A stretch of 40,864 bases of DNA from Burkholderia stagnalis (GCF_902830275.1 NZ_CADESW010000036.1:1-40864), one strand, 5' to 3'. Shown: positions 1 to 8,866, numbered from the stretch's first letter. The notes: generated by a model not told the origin, from the sequence alone. Made by a program: numbers and translations.

Positions 1-132
1 GTCAGCGTATTTCATAGGGGCCCGCAGCGGCAGTACCGGCTGCAACAAGGCCGGATATAGAGCTGCTGCCCATCCTGTCTGTCGTAACACACGAGAACTG
101 TTGCAAACGGGACGCGTTCATATAGACGACCC

Positions 133-1215
133 ATGGGCAAGCGGATGTCCGCATTGTGCGGACTGGGCCTCGTATCGGCCGGCGCCTGCGCGCAGAGCAG
201 CGTGACGCTGTACGGCATCGCCGATATCTACACCGAATTCCTCACGCACCAGGCCGCGCCCGGCGACAAGTCGTCGGTGTCGCAGGTGCGCATGGCGTCG
301 GGCGGCAAGAGCGGCTCGCGCTGGGGCCTGAAGGGCGTCGAGGATCTCGGCGGCGGCTGGCAGGCGGCGTTCCGGCTCGAAAGCGGCTTCAACCTGAACA
401 ACGGCAGCGCCACCGGCGGCGGCGGCTTCGACCGCTCCGCGTGGGTCGCGCTGCAGCACGAACGCTGGGGCGCGCTGCGGCTCGGCCGCCAGTACTCGAC
501 GCTGTTCGACATCATGGAGCGCTACTCGCCGACCGGCGCGTATTCGACGCTGTACGAGCCGGCCGGCGCGGTCGTCGGCGTCAACTTCCGCGAGAACAAC
601 GTCGCCAAGTACATCGCGAAGGTCGGCGCGCTGACGCTCGAAACGCACTACGCGTTCGGCAACACGCCGGGCGCATTCCAGTCGAACGCCGCATACGGCG
701 CGGGCTTCGACTATGCGGGCGGCGCGTTCTCGTTCGCCGCCGCGTTCGACGACGTCCACACGCCGCAGCCGGGCGGCTTCGCGCATTTCCGCCGCTACGC
801 GGCATCCACGATCGTGCGGTTCGACCGTGCGCAGCTGATGGCCGGCGTCGTGCACGGCCAGAGCGGCGTGAACACGCCGTCGGTCGTCACACGCTACACG
901 TTCTGGTGGGCCGGCATGCGCTACAGCATCAGCGATTTCCTGCAGGCGATCGGCGCGTTCTACTACGAGGACATCCACGCGCAGAACCCCGCGAACGCGC
1001 AGGCGGGCAAGCCGCAGCCGGCCAACCCGCAGCAGGTCACGCTGCAGTTGAACTACTTCGTGTCGAAAGCCACGACGCTGTACCTGGCGGGTGGCTACGT
1101 GCGCCGCGCCGCGCTCGATTTCGACAACTACAACTACAACTTCCTGCACTACACGCTCGCCGCCGGCCGCGCCAGCAGCGTGGGCGTCGCGCTCGGCATG
1201 CGCAAGGCGTTCTGA
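133..1215 (+). CDS. OmpC-like general porin
   Basis: Outer-membrane trimeric beta-barrel porin of the Burkholderia OmpC/Gram-negative porin family, presumably letting small hydrophilic solutes into the periplasm. The 360-residue product has a short signal peptide ending at ACAQ, followed by the family hallmark SSVTLYG. It carries the internal SRWGLKGVEDLGGGWQAAF and LGRQYSTLFD segments typical of these porins and ends in Phe, the usual assembly signal for the Bam machinery. The ATG lacks a clear Shine-Dalgarno sequence; an in-frame ATG four codons later is an alternative. A Tat-signal PrpD-type gene follows 47 bp downstream on the same strand, so the two are probably co-transcribed. The substrate cannot be read from the sequence. 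Confidence 0.93.
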   Translation: MGKRMSALCGLGLVSAGACAQSSVTLYGIADIYTEFLTHQAAPGDKSSVSQVRMASGGKSGSRWGLKGVEDLGGGWQAAFRLESGFNLNNGSATGGGGFDRSAWVALQHERWGALRLGRQYSTLFDIMERYSPTGAYSTLYEPAGAVVGVNFRENNVAKYIAKVGALTLETHYAFGNTPGAFQSNAAYGAGFDYAGGAFSFAAAFDDVHTPQPGGFAHFRRYAASTIVRFDRAQLMAGVVHGQSGVNTPSVVTRYTFWWAGMRYSISDFLQAIGAFYYEDIHAQNPANAQAGKPQPANPQQVTLQLNYFVSKATTLYLAGGYVRRAALDFDNYNYNFLHYTLAAGRASSVGVALGMRKAF

Positions 1216-1262
1216 GCCCATTGCCTCTCCCCCAGCTTCAGGAACCTTCGGAGTTTTCCAAA

Positions 1263-2726
1263 ATGAACCGCCGCCACTTCCTTTCCACGCTGTCCGGCGC
1301 CGCGCTCGCGCTGCCCTTCGGCCGCGCCGCTGCATCGCCCGCGGCCGACCCGCGCAACGGCCGCCCGGACCTCGCGCAACAGCTCGCCGACTACGCGGCC
1401 GGGCTGCAATACCACGACCTCGACGCCGCCACGGTCGAGACGGTCAAGGCGCACCTGATCGACGCGCTCGGCTGCGCGATCGCCGCGCACGACGAACGGC
1501 CGGTGCGCATCGCGCGCGACGCGGCGCTCGCGTCGCCCGGCGGCGTCGCGACGGTGATCGGCACCGCGCAGCGCACGAGCCCCGACCTCGCGGCCTTCGC
1601 GACCGGCACCGCGCTGCGCTACTTCGATTTCAACGACGCGTACGCCGGCAAGGAGACCGGCCACCCGAGCGACAACATGTCCGCATGCCTCGCCGTCGCG
1701 GAAGCGCAGCACGCGAGCGGCCGCGAGCTGATCCTGTCGATCGCGATCGCGTACGAGATTGCCTGCCGGCTGATGGACGCCGCCGCGATCAGCCCGCGCG
1801 GCTGGGATCACACGTGCTACAGCCTGCCGGCCGTCGCGCTCGCCGCCGGCAAGCTGATGCGCCTGCCCGCGCCGCAGCTCGTGCAGGCGATCAGCCTGTC
1901 GATCAACAGCCACCTCGCGCTGAACCAGACGCGCGTGCAGGAGCTGTCGAACTGGAAGGCGCTCGCCGATGCGGACGCCGCGCGCAATGCGGTGTTCTCC
2001 ACGCAGCTCGCGCGCGCCGGGCTCACGGGCCCGTCGCCGATCTTCGAGGGGATGGCCGGGTTCTTCCCGCAGGTGTCGGGGCCGTTCGCGCTCGACACGG
2101 GCGAATTCGGCGGGCGCGGCGGCGCGTTCCGGATCGGCAAGTGCTTCGTGAAGTTCTATCCGGCGCAGGGGCTCACGCAGACGGCGATCCCGGCGGCGCT
2201 CGACGTCGCCGCGCAGGTCGGCGACCTGCGCCGCATCCGCCGCATCGAGATCCACACGACCGAGGTCGGCTACGTGACGGCCGGCCGCGACCGCGAGAAA
2301 TGGGCGCCGTCGACCCACGAGACCGCCGACCACAGCCTGCCGTACATCGTCGCGCGCGCGATGCTCGACGGCGACATCACGACCGAGAGCTACCGGCACG
2401 ACGCGCTGCACGATCCGGCGCTGCGCGTGCTGATCGACAAGGTCACGGTGCACGCGGACCCGGCGCTGACCGCCCGCTATCCGGCGCAGGCGCCGAACCG
2501 CGTGACGGCCGTGCGCGACGACGGCGCGACCTTCACGAAGCAGGTGGACGACCTGCCCGGCTCGCCGACGCGGCCGATGCAGCGCGGCGACTACGAAGCG
2601 AAGTTCGCGAAGAACTGCCGGCGGCACTGGCGCGACGCGCAGACGCGCGCGGCGCTCGACTACTTGTGGCGGCTCGACGAACAGCCCGACGTCGCGGCGC
2701 TGCCGTCGTTGCTGGTGGTCGGCTGA
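1263..2726 (+). CDS. MmgE/PrpD family protein with Tat-type signal
   Basis: Member of the MmgE/PrpD fold (2-methylcitrate dehydratase, cis-aconitate decarboxylase, iminodisuccinate epimerase relatives), 487 residues. The N terminus is MNRRHFLSTLSGAALALPFG, which has a twin-arginine RRxFL motif and a hydrophobic stretch ending in small residues, so the enzyme is predicted to be exported folded. Most family members are cytoplasmic, so this is unusual. The family core begins near residue 40 (LADYAAGLQYHDL) and includes IDALGCAIAA and KFYPAQGLTQTAIPAAL. The ATG follows the porin closely. The last 20 or so codons and stop are duplicated immediately downstream. The reaction is unknown; a periplasmic dehydratase, decarboxylase or epimerase acting on a di- or tricarboxylate is the family-based guess. 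Confidence 0.88.
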   Translation: MNRRHFLSTLSGAALALPFGRAAASPAADPRNGRPDLAQQLADYAAGLQYHDLDAATVETVKAHLIDALGCAIAAHDERPVRIARDAALASPGGVATVIGTAQRTSPDLAAFATGTALRYFDFNDAYAGKETGHPSDNMSACLAVAEAQHASGRELILSIAIAYEIACRLMDAAAISPRGWDHTCYSLPAVALAAGKLMRLPAPQLVQAISLSINSHLALNQTRVQELSNWKALADADAARNAVFSTQLARAGLTGPSPIFEGMAGFFPQVSGPFALDTGEFGGRGGAFRIGKCFVKFYPAQGLTQTAIPAALDVAAQVGDLRRIRRIEIHTTEVGYVTAGRDREKWAPSTHETADHSLPYIVARAMLDGDITTESYRHDALHDPALRVLIDKVTVHADPALTARYPAQAPNRVTAVRDDGATFTKQVDDLPGSPTRPMQRGDYEAKFAKNCRRHWRDAQTRAALDYLWRLDEQPDVAALPSLLVVG

Positions 2727-2869
2727 GGCTGAGCGGCGGCACGGCGGCACGGCGTCGGCGTTGTGGCGGCTCGACGAACAGCCCGACGTCGCGGCGCTGC
2801 CGTCGCTGCTGGTGGTCGGCTGAGGCTGAGGCTGAGCGGCGGCACGGCGGCACGGCGGCACGGCGGCAG
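2664..2869. repeat. 97-bp tandem duplication of a gene 3' end plus GC-rich microsatellite
   Basis: The segment starting at 2664 (ttgtggcggctcgacgaaca) is repeated from 2761. Across the roughly 66 bp of duplicated coding sequence and stop there is one difference, TTG versus CTG, which would be silent for leucine. Both copies run into short repeats of gctgag and of a 7-to-8-base gcacggcg motif that vary in number (2727-2754 and 2821-2869). The copy offset of 97 bp puts the second copy out of frame with the gene. The structure suggests slippage or unequal exchange at the end of the PrpD-type gene, between it and the convergent LysR gene. Confidence 0.85.
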
Positions 2870-2901
2870 CTAACGGCTAACGGCGAATGGCGGAGGGCGC
2901 G

Positions 2902-3828
2902 CTACGCCGCCACCGTAACGTCCTGTTCGAGCAATTCCGCGACCTCGACGATGCAGTTGCGCAGCCACGCATGCGCGTTGCTCGCGTCGTAGCGGCGGTG
3001 CCAGTACAGCGACCAGGTGACGGGCTCCATCGGCAGCGGCAGCTCGCGGATCACGAGCCGCGCATCGTCGAGGCTCAGCGCGTGCCGCTCCGACATGATC
3101 ACCGCGTACGGCAGCGCGTCGAGCATGTTCGGCACGACGAGCCAGTGCGGCACGTTCAGCGCGATGCGCCGCGTGAAGTTCATGTTCGCGAGCTGGTTGT
3201 CGATCAGGCTGTGGTCCACCGGGTTGATCGACACGTTGAGGAAGTCGAGCGCGAGGAAGCGCTCGAGCGTCAGCGGCCGCTCCGCCTCCGGATGATTGCG
3301 GCTCAGCACGCAGACGAGCCGGTCCTGAAACACCGTTTGCGACGACAGCGTGCCCGAATGCGCGATGCCCGCGCTGATCGCCAGGTCGAGCCGCCCCGCT
3401 TCGAGCGCGTCGGCGGTCTTGGCCGCGCTCAGGTGCACGACGTCCATGCCGATATGCGGGGCCGTCAGCCGCATGAGGCGCAACAAGGCGGGCAACATCA
3501 GCAATTCGGTGAGATCCGACATGCGGACCGTGAAATGACGCTCCGACGTATACGGATTGAATTGATAATCCGATTCAAATAATGACTCGATTTGTTGCAT
3601 GATCTGCCGAACCGGCAGCACGAGCGCCTGCGCGCGCGGCGTCAATTCCATGCCGAGGGTGGTGCGCGCGAGAATCTCGTCCTTGAACACGTAGCGCAGG
3701 CGCGACAGCGCGTTGCTGACTGCCGGCTGCGTGAGGCCGATCTTCAGGCCGGCCCGCGTGACCTGCTTCTCCGTCAGCAGCGCGTCGAGTATCACCAGCA
3801 GGTTCAAGTCGATCGATCGAAGATTCAT
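2902..3828 (-). CDS. LysR family transcriptional regulator
   Basis: LysR-type DNA-binding regulator, 308 residues from the chosen start. The N-terminal winged HTH reads LNLLVILDALLTEKQVTRAG, LTQPAVSNALSRLR and FKDEILART, resembling the NodD/NahR/LinR branch; a substrate-binding effector domain follows from about residue 90. An ATG four codons upstream is possible, but MNLRSIDLNLL is the standard family start. The gene lies downstream of the minus-strand catabolic series and converges with the porin/PrpD pair, so it is the natural candidate to regulate both. An AT-rich palindrome lies 47-56 bp upstream of its start. The effector is unknown. Confidence 0.92.
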   Translation of the reverse strand: MNLRSIDLNLLVILDALLTEKQVTRAGLKIGLTQPAVSNALSRLRYVFKDEILARTTLGMELTPRAQALVLPVRQIMQQIESLFESDYQFNPYTSERHFTVRMSDLTELLMLPALLRLMRLTAPHIGMDVVHLSAAKTADALEAGRLDLAISAGIAHSGTLSSQTVFQDRLVCVLSRNHPEAERPLTLERFLALDFLNVSINPVDHSLIDNQLANMNFTRRIALNVPHWLVVPNMLDALPYAVIMSERHALSLDDARLVIRELPLPMEPVTWSLYWHRRYDASNAHAWLRNCIVEVAELLEQDVTVAA

Positions 3829-3869
3829 GATTGTGACCATCCACTAAACAGGTTAATCACCGAACCCTA

Positions 3870-3887
3870 ATTACGCGTTAACGCAAT
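3870..3887. promoter_or_regulatory. Candidate LysR-type operator
   Basis: The sequence attacgcgttaacgcaat contains the perfect 10-bp palindrome gcgttaacgc (3875-3884) in AT-rich DNA just upstream of the lysR start, with T and A positions compatible with a T-N11-A LysR box. Autoregulation at this site is inferred from position and symmetry only. Confidence 0.35.
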
Positions 3888-4116
3888 TAGAGAATTACCC
3901 TGATATTTAGTGCAATGCACAAGAATAGTCCAATCTTGACGCGCGGATAATTTTTCTATAGCCGCCGATACTGGATGGTTTTTTAAATTAAATCCGGTTC
4001 TACGCCCTGATTTTTCCGATTCGCTCGCCAATCGGCAATTGGTTTTCCATATTGTGCGATCGGGTTGCAGTGCAAAAAAGACGGGCGGCGGCCGCCACAA
4101 ACCCGCCGCCCGCGCC

Positions 4117-4215
4117 AGGGCCTGTTCCCGCTCATAACGGGCTTGCGAACGTGACAAAAACTCCCTAGTGGGGCTGGCCGCCAGCGCAAGCCCGTTATGA
4201 GCGGGAACGGGCCCT
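4117..4215. repeat. MITE/REP-like palindromic element with 31-nt inverted arms
   Basis: Arms 4117-4147 (begins agggcctgttcccgctcata) and 4185-4215 are inverted complements with one mismatch in 31, separated by a 37-nt loop. Transcribed, this would form a very stable hairpin. On the minus strand the right arm directly overlaps the stop codon of the cyclase gene (TAG, 4216-4214). A related single arm occurs at 13868-13902. The element may act as a transcription terminator between the catabolic series and lysR. Its terminal symmetry also fits a small non-autonomous mobile element. No transposase is present nearby. Confidence 0.8.
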
Positions 4216-5233
4216 AAACGGTCGCGACCGGATTCACCGGAGAGCCGACCACCCCGCGCAGATACAGCGGCGGCGCCGTCAGCAGGAACCGGTTTCGGCG
4301 GTGCGCGTGCAGCCAGCCGGCGAGCGGCGTCAGGTGCCACAGCTCGCCGAGGTGGATGCCGAGCTTGAACAGGCACAGCTCGTGCAGCGGCATCAGCGCG
4401 CCCGGCTGCGCGAGCGGCTGCGCGTTGTACGGACGCTCCTCGATCGCGTGGTTGTCGGCCGCGAGCGCGGCGAGGCCCGATTCGTCGATCCAGCGCAGCA
4501 GCCGCACGTCGCTGCTGTCCAGCACGCAGGCGCTGCCGACCGTCGCCGGTGAACCGCCGTCGTCGTGCAGCAGCAGGTCGGCGAAGCCGGTGTGGAGGCA
4601 GACGATGTCGCCGCGCTCGACCCGCACGTCGTCCGCGTCCATCACGCGCATCAGCTGGTCGAAGCCGACCTTGGTGCGCGCGTCGCCGAAGTGGCGCCGC
4701 AGGTCGATCAGCACGCCGCGCCCCTGCACGCCCGTCTGCGCCATCACCTCGATGCCGAGCGCGCGCGCGCCGCCCGCCGCATCGCCCTCCTGCGGCACCC
4801 GCAGGTGCTCGCCCATCCGGAAACCGTTGTAGAACACGATCTCGGGCACGCCGTCGTCGTCCGCGTCGAACAGGCCGCCCACGTGCGACAAGCCGTCCCA
4901 CTGCGTCGAGAACTGCGAGTGCATGCAGAACGAATCGTCGCAGACCACATCGGTGGCGTTCGCCACCTGTTCGTCGGCGCGATAGCCGAAGTACGGCTTG
5001 CCGCCGAGCAGCGCCGGCATGATCGCCGGCGGCCGGCGCCGCGCGTTCAGCCCGCCGCCGCGCGGCACGTCGAGCGGCAGGCTCAGCGAGAACGACAGCC
5101 CGGCGCGCACCTCGGCCACGCCCTGCCGCACCTTCTCCGGGGTCAGCCAGTTCAGCCGCCCCTTCTGGTCGTCCGGGCCGAAATCCCCCCAGTTCGAGCC
5201 GGGCGGCCGCTTGTTCCAGCGCGGTGCGTTCAA
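4214..5233 (-). CDS. Cyclase family hydrolase (kynurenine formamidase-like)
   Basis: Metal-dependent hydrolase of the cyclase superfamily, which includes kynurenine formamidase and lactone, imide or ester hydrolases; 339 residues. Recognisable pieces are NWGDFGPDDQKGRLNWLTPE near the N terminus, QFSTQWDGLSHVGGL (the family metal-ligand HxxTHxD-like region, here with Q/W-D and H), GRGVLIDL, VERGDIVCLHTGFAD, and AADNHAIEERP toward the C terminus. The start is TTG at 5233 with GGGAGG eight bases upstream; it overlaps the stop of the PrpD gene as TTGA, so translation is coupled. The C-terminal stop codon is formed at the edge of a palindromic repeat. In this cluster it probably opens a ring, ester or amide in the substrate or an intermediate; the actual substrate is unknown. 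Confidence 0.85.
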   Translation of the reverse strand: MNAPRWNKRPPGSNWGDFGPDDQKGRLNWLTPEKVRQGVAEVRAGLSFSLSLPLDVPRGGGLNARRRPPAIMPALLGGKPYFGYRADEQVANATDVVCDDSFCMHSQFSTQWDGLSHVGGLFDADDDGVPEIVFYNGFRMGEHLRVPQEGDAAGGARALGIEVMAQTGVQGRGVLIDLRRHFGDARTKVGFDQLMRVMDADDVRVERGDIVCLHTGFADLLLHDDGGSPATVGSACVLDSSDVRLLRWIDESGLAALAADNHAIEERPYNAQPLAQPGALMPLHELCLFKLGIHLGELWHLTPLAGWLHAHRRNRFLLTAPPLYLRGVVGSPVNPVATV

Positions 5234-6762
5234 GATGCGAGCCCTCCCGGCTGACCGGCGTGAGGCCGCACGCCGGACGTCAGTGCGGCGAGCGCATCGA
5301 GCGGCGCGTCGTCCACGAGTTCGCGCACCGCGTCGCGCAGCGCCAGCGCGCGCGTCATGCCGATCGCCGAGCTCGCCGCCAGCACGAACTTCGCGGTGAG
5401 CTCCTGCTCGGTGAGCGGCCGCGCGTTGGTGCCCTTGCTCGACTCGATCCGCACCTCCCGCTCCTCGCCGTCGCGCAGCTTCACGCGCAGCACGGCCGGC
5501 AGGAAATTCGGGAAGCGCGCGTCGCACCACGGATCGGCGACGCAGCGCACCTTCGCGGCGAGCGCGCGCCGCGCGGGCTCCTGCGCGCGCGCGTCGTCGA
5601 AATCGTCGAACCACACGCCGAGCCCGCCGCCGCCGAGCAGCGCGGCCGCGACCGTGTACGGCCCCGAGAACGCCGCCGCATAGCCGTTCGGCGGGTTCGC
5701 CTTCAGCTCGGCCGGCTCGCCGATCGTGCGCAGCGTCGAGGTCGCGACCCGCAGCTCGGCCCACACCACATCGTCGGCCGTCACGCCGTCCGCCTTCAGC
5801 TGCAGCGCCGCGTCGATGCCCGGATGCGTGAAGTGGTTGCACGGATACGGCTTGAAGATGATCCGGCTCGTTTCCCATTCGTCGCCGAGGCCGCGCAGCA
5901 CCGCGCCGGCGTCGGCCAGGTCGCCGCACCACGCGTGGAAGAAGCCGAAGCGGCCTTCGAGCGCGGTGGGCGGCGCGGTCACGCCCGCGCCGGCCAGTTC
6001 CGCCGCGCTCACGCCCGCATGCGCGGCCCAGCCGCAGTGGATCCGCTTCACCGAGCCGCCGGTGCGGTTCGCCTCGAGCAGCCCCGCGCCCATGCTCGCG
6101 GCGATCCCGAGCGCGGCGGCGATCTGCGCGGCGTCGTGCCCGAACAGCATCGCCGCGGCGGCCGCCGCGCCGAGCGTGCCGCAGATCGACGTCGCATGCT
6201 GGCCGCGCTCGAAGAACACCGAATTGCCGAGCCGCGCGTTGTACGCGGCCACGCCGAGCCGGATGCAGATCTCGGTGCCGACCGTGATCGCATCGAGCAG
6301 CGCCGCGCCCGACGCGCCGCTCGCCTGCGCGGCGGCGAGCGCGGCCGGGATCACCGACGCGCTCGGATGCAGCACCGACAGCATGTGCGAATCGTCGAAA
6401 TCCATCGCATGCGCGAGCGTGCCGTTGACGAGCGCGGCGCTCGCGGCCGGCAGCCGGTCCGGCGCGCCGATCACGCTCGCGCGGCCGCTGCCGGCCCAGC
6501 GCCGCGCGACCTGCAGCACCGACTGCGCGACCGGCTCGCCGTGCGCGATCAGGCTGTTGCCGACCACGTCGAGCACGCGCGCGGCGGCCTCGGCGCGCAG
6601 CGTGCGGCTCAGCCCGTCGGCGCGCGCCGCCGCCGCGAAGCGGCCGAGCGCGGCGACGATGCCGTCGGGCGGCAGCGCCGCGTCGCCGGCGCCGGGGCAT
6701 GCCGCCGCCGGCCGTTCGGCGCGTGCGGCGGAGGGGGCGGAAATCGTATCGGGCGTGCTCAT
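5230..6762 (-). CDS. MmgE/PrpD family protein (cytoplasmic)
   Basis: Second MmgE/PrpD-fold enzyme of the locus, 510 residues. It has an Ala-rich N-terminal extension of about 35 residues, but unlike the copy at 1263 it has no export signal. Family features include the N-terminal helical domain with VLDVVGNSLIAHGEPV, LVNGTLAHAMDFDDSHM, HPSASVIPAALAAAQ and GRFGFFHAWCGD, and the later substrate-site stretch IIFKPYPCNHFTHPGIDAAL. Such proteins dehydrate, decarboxylate or epimerise carboxylates. The ATG overlaps the stop of the CitE-like gene (ATGA), and its own stop overlaps the TTG start of the cyclase gene, so all three are one operon. Pairing with a CoA-transferase and a CitE-like lyase suggests action on a branched or hydroxylated dicarboxylic acid. 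Confidence 0.9.
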   Translation of the reverse strand: MSTPDTISAPSAARAERPAAACPGAGDAALPPDGIVAALGRFAAAARADGLSRTLRAEAAARVLDVVGNSLIAHGEPVAQSVLQVARRWAGSGRASVIGAPDRLPAASAALVNGTLAHAMDFDDSHMLSVLHPSASVIPAALAAAQASGASGAALLDAITVGTEICIRLGVAAYNARLGNSVFFERGQHATSICGTLGAAAAAAMLFGHDAAQIAAALGIAASMGAGLLEANRTGGSVKRIHCGWAAHAGVSAAELAGAGVTAPPTALEGRFGFFHAWCGDLADAGAVLRGLGDEWETSRIIFKPYPCNHFTHPGIDAALQLKADGVTADDVVWAELRVATSTLRTIGEPAELKANPPNGYAAAFSGPYTVAAALLGGGGLGVWFDDFDDARAQEPARRALAAKVRCVADPWCDARFPNFLPAVLRVKLRDGEEREVRIESSKGTNARPLTEQELTAKFVLAASSAIGMTRALALRDAVRELVDDAPLDALAALTSGVRPHAGQPGGLAS

Positions 6763-7631
6763 GCCAGCGCTCCACTGAGTCGAAGATTGTTCGCGAGCGC
6801 GAGCGTCACGCGCGCGTTCGCGATCAGCGGCGGCGCGACCACGCGGCCGTCCGGCAGCACGAACACCGACGACGCCGATTCCTTGCCCGCCGCCGCGTCC
6901 ACCGCCTCCAGCACGCGCTCGGCCGCGCGGATCTCGTCCTCCGACGGCGTGAACACGTCGTTGATCACCGCGAGCTGCGACGGATGGATCGCGAAGCGGC
7001 CGAGAAAGCCCATCGATTTCGCGCGCAGCGTCGATTCCTTCAGGCCGTCGAGATCGGGCAGCGTGTGATAGACGGTCTGGATCGGCCCGGCCAGCCCGGC
7101 CGCGCGGGACACCACGACGCAGCGCGCGCGGCACACCTCGAGCGTGAAGTTGTCGACGCCGATCTGCAGGTCGGCGCGCAGGTCGCTCTCGCCGAGCCCG
7201 ATGCGCTCCAGCCGCGGCGACGCGGTGGCAAGCTGGTAGGCCGTCTCGACGCCGTACGCCGATTCGATCAGGATCTGGATTCCCGCGTCGCAGCCGAGCG
7301 CGTCGAGCCAGCCCGCCACTTCCTGAATGTGCTGCGGCAGGTCGCATTTCGGCAGGCGCAGCGCCTGCAGCGCGGGCTGCGCGATCGCGTCGACGTCGTC
7401 GCGGCACCACGGGCTCGCGATCGGGTTTATCCGCACGTACGTTGGCTTCGGCGGGCCGTCCGCGAGAATCGCGGCAGCCGCCTTGCGTGCTTCGGCCTTG
7501 TGGCTGGCCGGCACGGCATCCTCCAGGTCGAGCACGATGGCATCGGCTTCGCTCGCATACGCCTTCTCCACGACCTGCGCCTTGTGCGCGGGCACGTACA
7601 GGTAACTGCGGTAAGTCGCGCTGGTTTTCAT
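6759..7631 (-). CDS. HpcH/HpaI aldolase / CitE-like CoA-ester lyase
   Basis: TIM-barrel lyase of the CitE/HpcH-HpaI family (citrate lyase beta subunit, malyl-CoA, citramalyl-CoA and related lyases), 290 residues, close to the family norm. Visible motifs are RSYLYVPAHK at the N terminus, DLEDAV, YVRIN, the metal-binding glutamate in ILIESAYGV and the aspartate in GLGESDLRADL, and the C-terminal ligand region GRFAIHPSQL. With a family III CoA-transferase immediately upstream, cleavage of a 3-hydroxyacyl-CoA to acetyl- or propionyl-CoA plus an oxoacid is the likely role. The ATG overlaps the CoA-transferase stop (ATGA), and the PrpD gene overlaps its own stop. Confidence 0.9.
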   Translation of the reverse strand: MKTSATYRSYLYVPAHKAQVVEKAYASEADAIVLDLEDAVPASHKAEARKAAAAILADGPPKPTYVRINPIASPWCRDDVDAIAQPALQALRLPKCDLPQHIQEVAGWLDALGCDAGIQILIESAYGVETAYQLATASPRLERIGLGESDLRADLQIGVDNFTLEVCRARCVVVSRAAGLAGPIQTVYHTLPDLDGLKESTLRAKSMGFLGRFAIHPSQLAVINDVFTPSEDEIRAAERVLEAVDAAAGKESASSVFVLPDGRVVAPPLIANARVTLALANNLRLSGALA

Positions 7632-8866
7632 ATCACGCCTCGTTCGGTCAAATCGGCGATCTCGCGCCGCTCCAGGCCCAATGCGCCGAATACTTCGTCG
7701 TTGTGCGTGCCGCGCGGCGGGCCGCCCCAGCGGATCGCGCCGGGCGTGTCGGACAGCCGGAACGGCACGTTGTGCGTGCGGAATGCGCCGAGCTCCGTGT
7801 CCGGCACCGACACGACCGAGCCGAGCGCCGCGTACTGCGGATCGTCGAGCACGTCGGTGACGTCGTAGATCGGCGCAACCGCCGCCTGCGCGCGCTCGAA
7901 CTCGGCGATCACGTCGTCGCGCGTGCGCTGCGCGATCCAGCCGCCCACGGCCGCATCCAGCTCGTCCGCGTGCTTCGCGCGCTCGACGCCGTTCGCGAAC
8001 CACGGCGCGTCGATCAGGTCCGCGCGGCCGACCAGGTGCATCACGCGCTCCGCGATGCTGTGCGCGGACGTCGACAGCGCGACCCACTTGCCGTCCGCCG
8101 TGCGGTACACGCCGCGCGGCGAATTGTTCGGCGAGCGGTTGCCGGTGCGTGCGGGCACCTTGCCCGTCTGGTCGTAGCTCGCGATCTGCGCGCCCATCGC
8201 CGCGAGCATCGTCTCGATGATCGCGAGATCGACCACCTGCCCGCGCCCGGTGCGCTCGCGCGCCTTCAGCGCCGTCATGATCGCGAACGCGGCGTTCAGC
8301 CCCGCGACGGTGTCCGCGAGCGGGAACGACGGCAGCAGCGGCGGCCCGTCGGCCTCGCCGGTGACCGACGCGAGCCCGCTCATCGCCTCGGCGAGCGTGC
8401 CGAAGCCGGGGCGGCTCGCATACGGGCCGAACTGGCCGAAGCCCGTCACCCGCACGAGCACGAGCCGCGGGTTGAGCGCGGCGAGCACGTCGTAGCCGAG
8501 CCCCCAGCGCTCCAGCGTGCCGGGCCGGAAGTTCTCGACCACCACGTCCGCCTGCGCGGCCAGCTCGCGAAACAGCCGCTGGCCGTCGGGCGTGCCGAGA
8601 TTCAGCGTGACTGCCCGCTTGTTGCGCGCGAGCACCTTCCACCACAACGGCACGTCGTCGCGGCGCGCGCCGTACTTGCGCGCCGGGTCGCCGTCCGGGT
8701 GCTCGACCTTGATCACGTCCGCGCCGTAGTCGGCCAGCATCGTCGCGGCGAGCGGGCCCGCGAACAGCGTCGCGGCGTCGATCACGCGAATGCCGTCGAG
8801 CGGCGCCGGCCGGGCGCTTTCCGACGCCGTGCCGGCGTCGACATCCTCGGCTTCCACAGAGGCCAT
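7628..8866 (-). CDS. Family III CoA-transferase (CaiB/BaiF)
   Basis: Formyl-CoA-transferase-like family III enzyme that moves CoA between carboxylic acids, 412 residues. Conserved stretches are GIRVIDAATLFAGPLAATMLADYGADVIKVE, NKRAVTLNL, ADVVVENFRPGTL and YASRPGFGTLAEAMSGL. The probable catalytic aspartate lies in PLADTVAGL, aligning with the LAD motif of alpha-methylacyl-CoA racemase and formyl-CoA transferase. The start at 8866 is preferred because GGAG lies seven bases upstream; an ATG four codons earlier (8878) lacks a good ribosome site. It overlaps the downstream CitE-like gene by ATGA, so activation and cleavage are made together. The acceptor acid is unknown; succinyl-CoA as donor is only the commonest family case. 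Confidence 0.92.
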   Translation of the reverse strand: MASVEAEDVDAGTASESARPAPLDGIRVIDAATLFAGPLAATMLADYGADVIKVEHPDGDPARKYGARRDDVPLWWKVLARNKRAVTLNLGTPDGQRLFRELAAQADVVVENFRPGTLERWGLGYDVLAALNPRLVLVRVTGFGQFGPYASRPGFGTLAEAMSGLASVTGEADGPPLLPSFPLADTVAGLNAAFAIMTALKARERTGRGQVVDLAIIETMLAAMGAQIASYDQTGKVPARTGNRSPNNSPRGVYRTADGKWVALSTSAHSIAERVMHLVGRADLIDAPWFANGVERAKHADELDAAVGGWIAQRTRDDVIAEFERAQAAVAPIYDVTDVLDDPQYAALGSVVSVPDTELGAFRTHNVPFRLSDTPGAIRWGGPPRGTHNDEVFGALGLERREIADLTERGVI

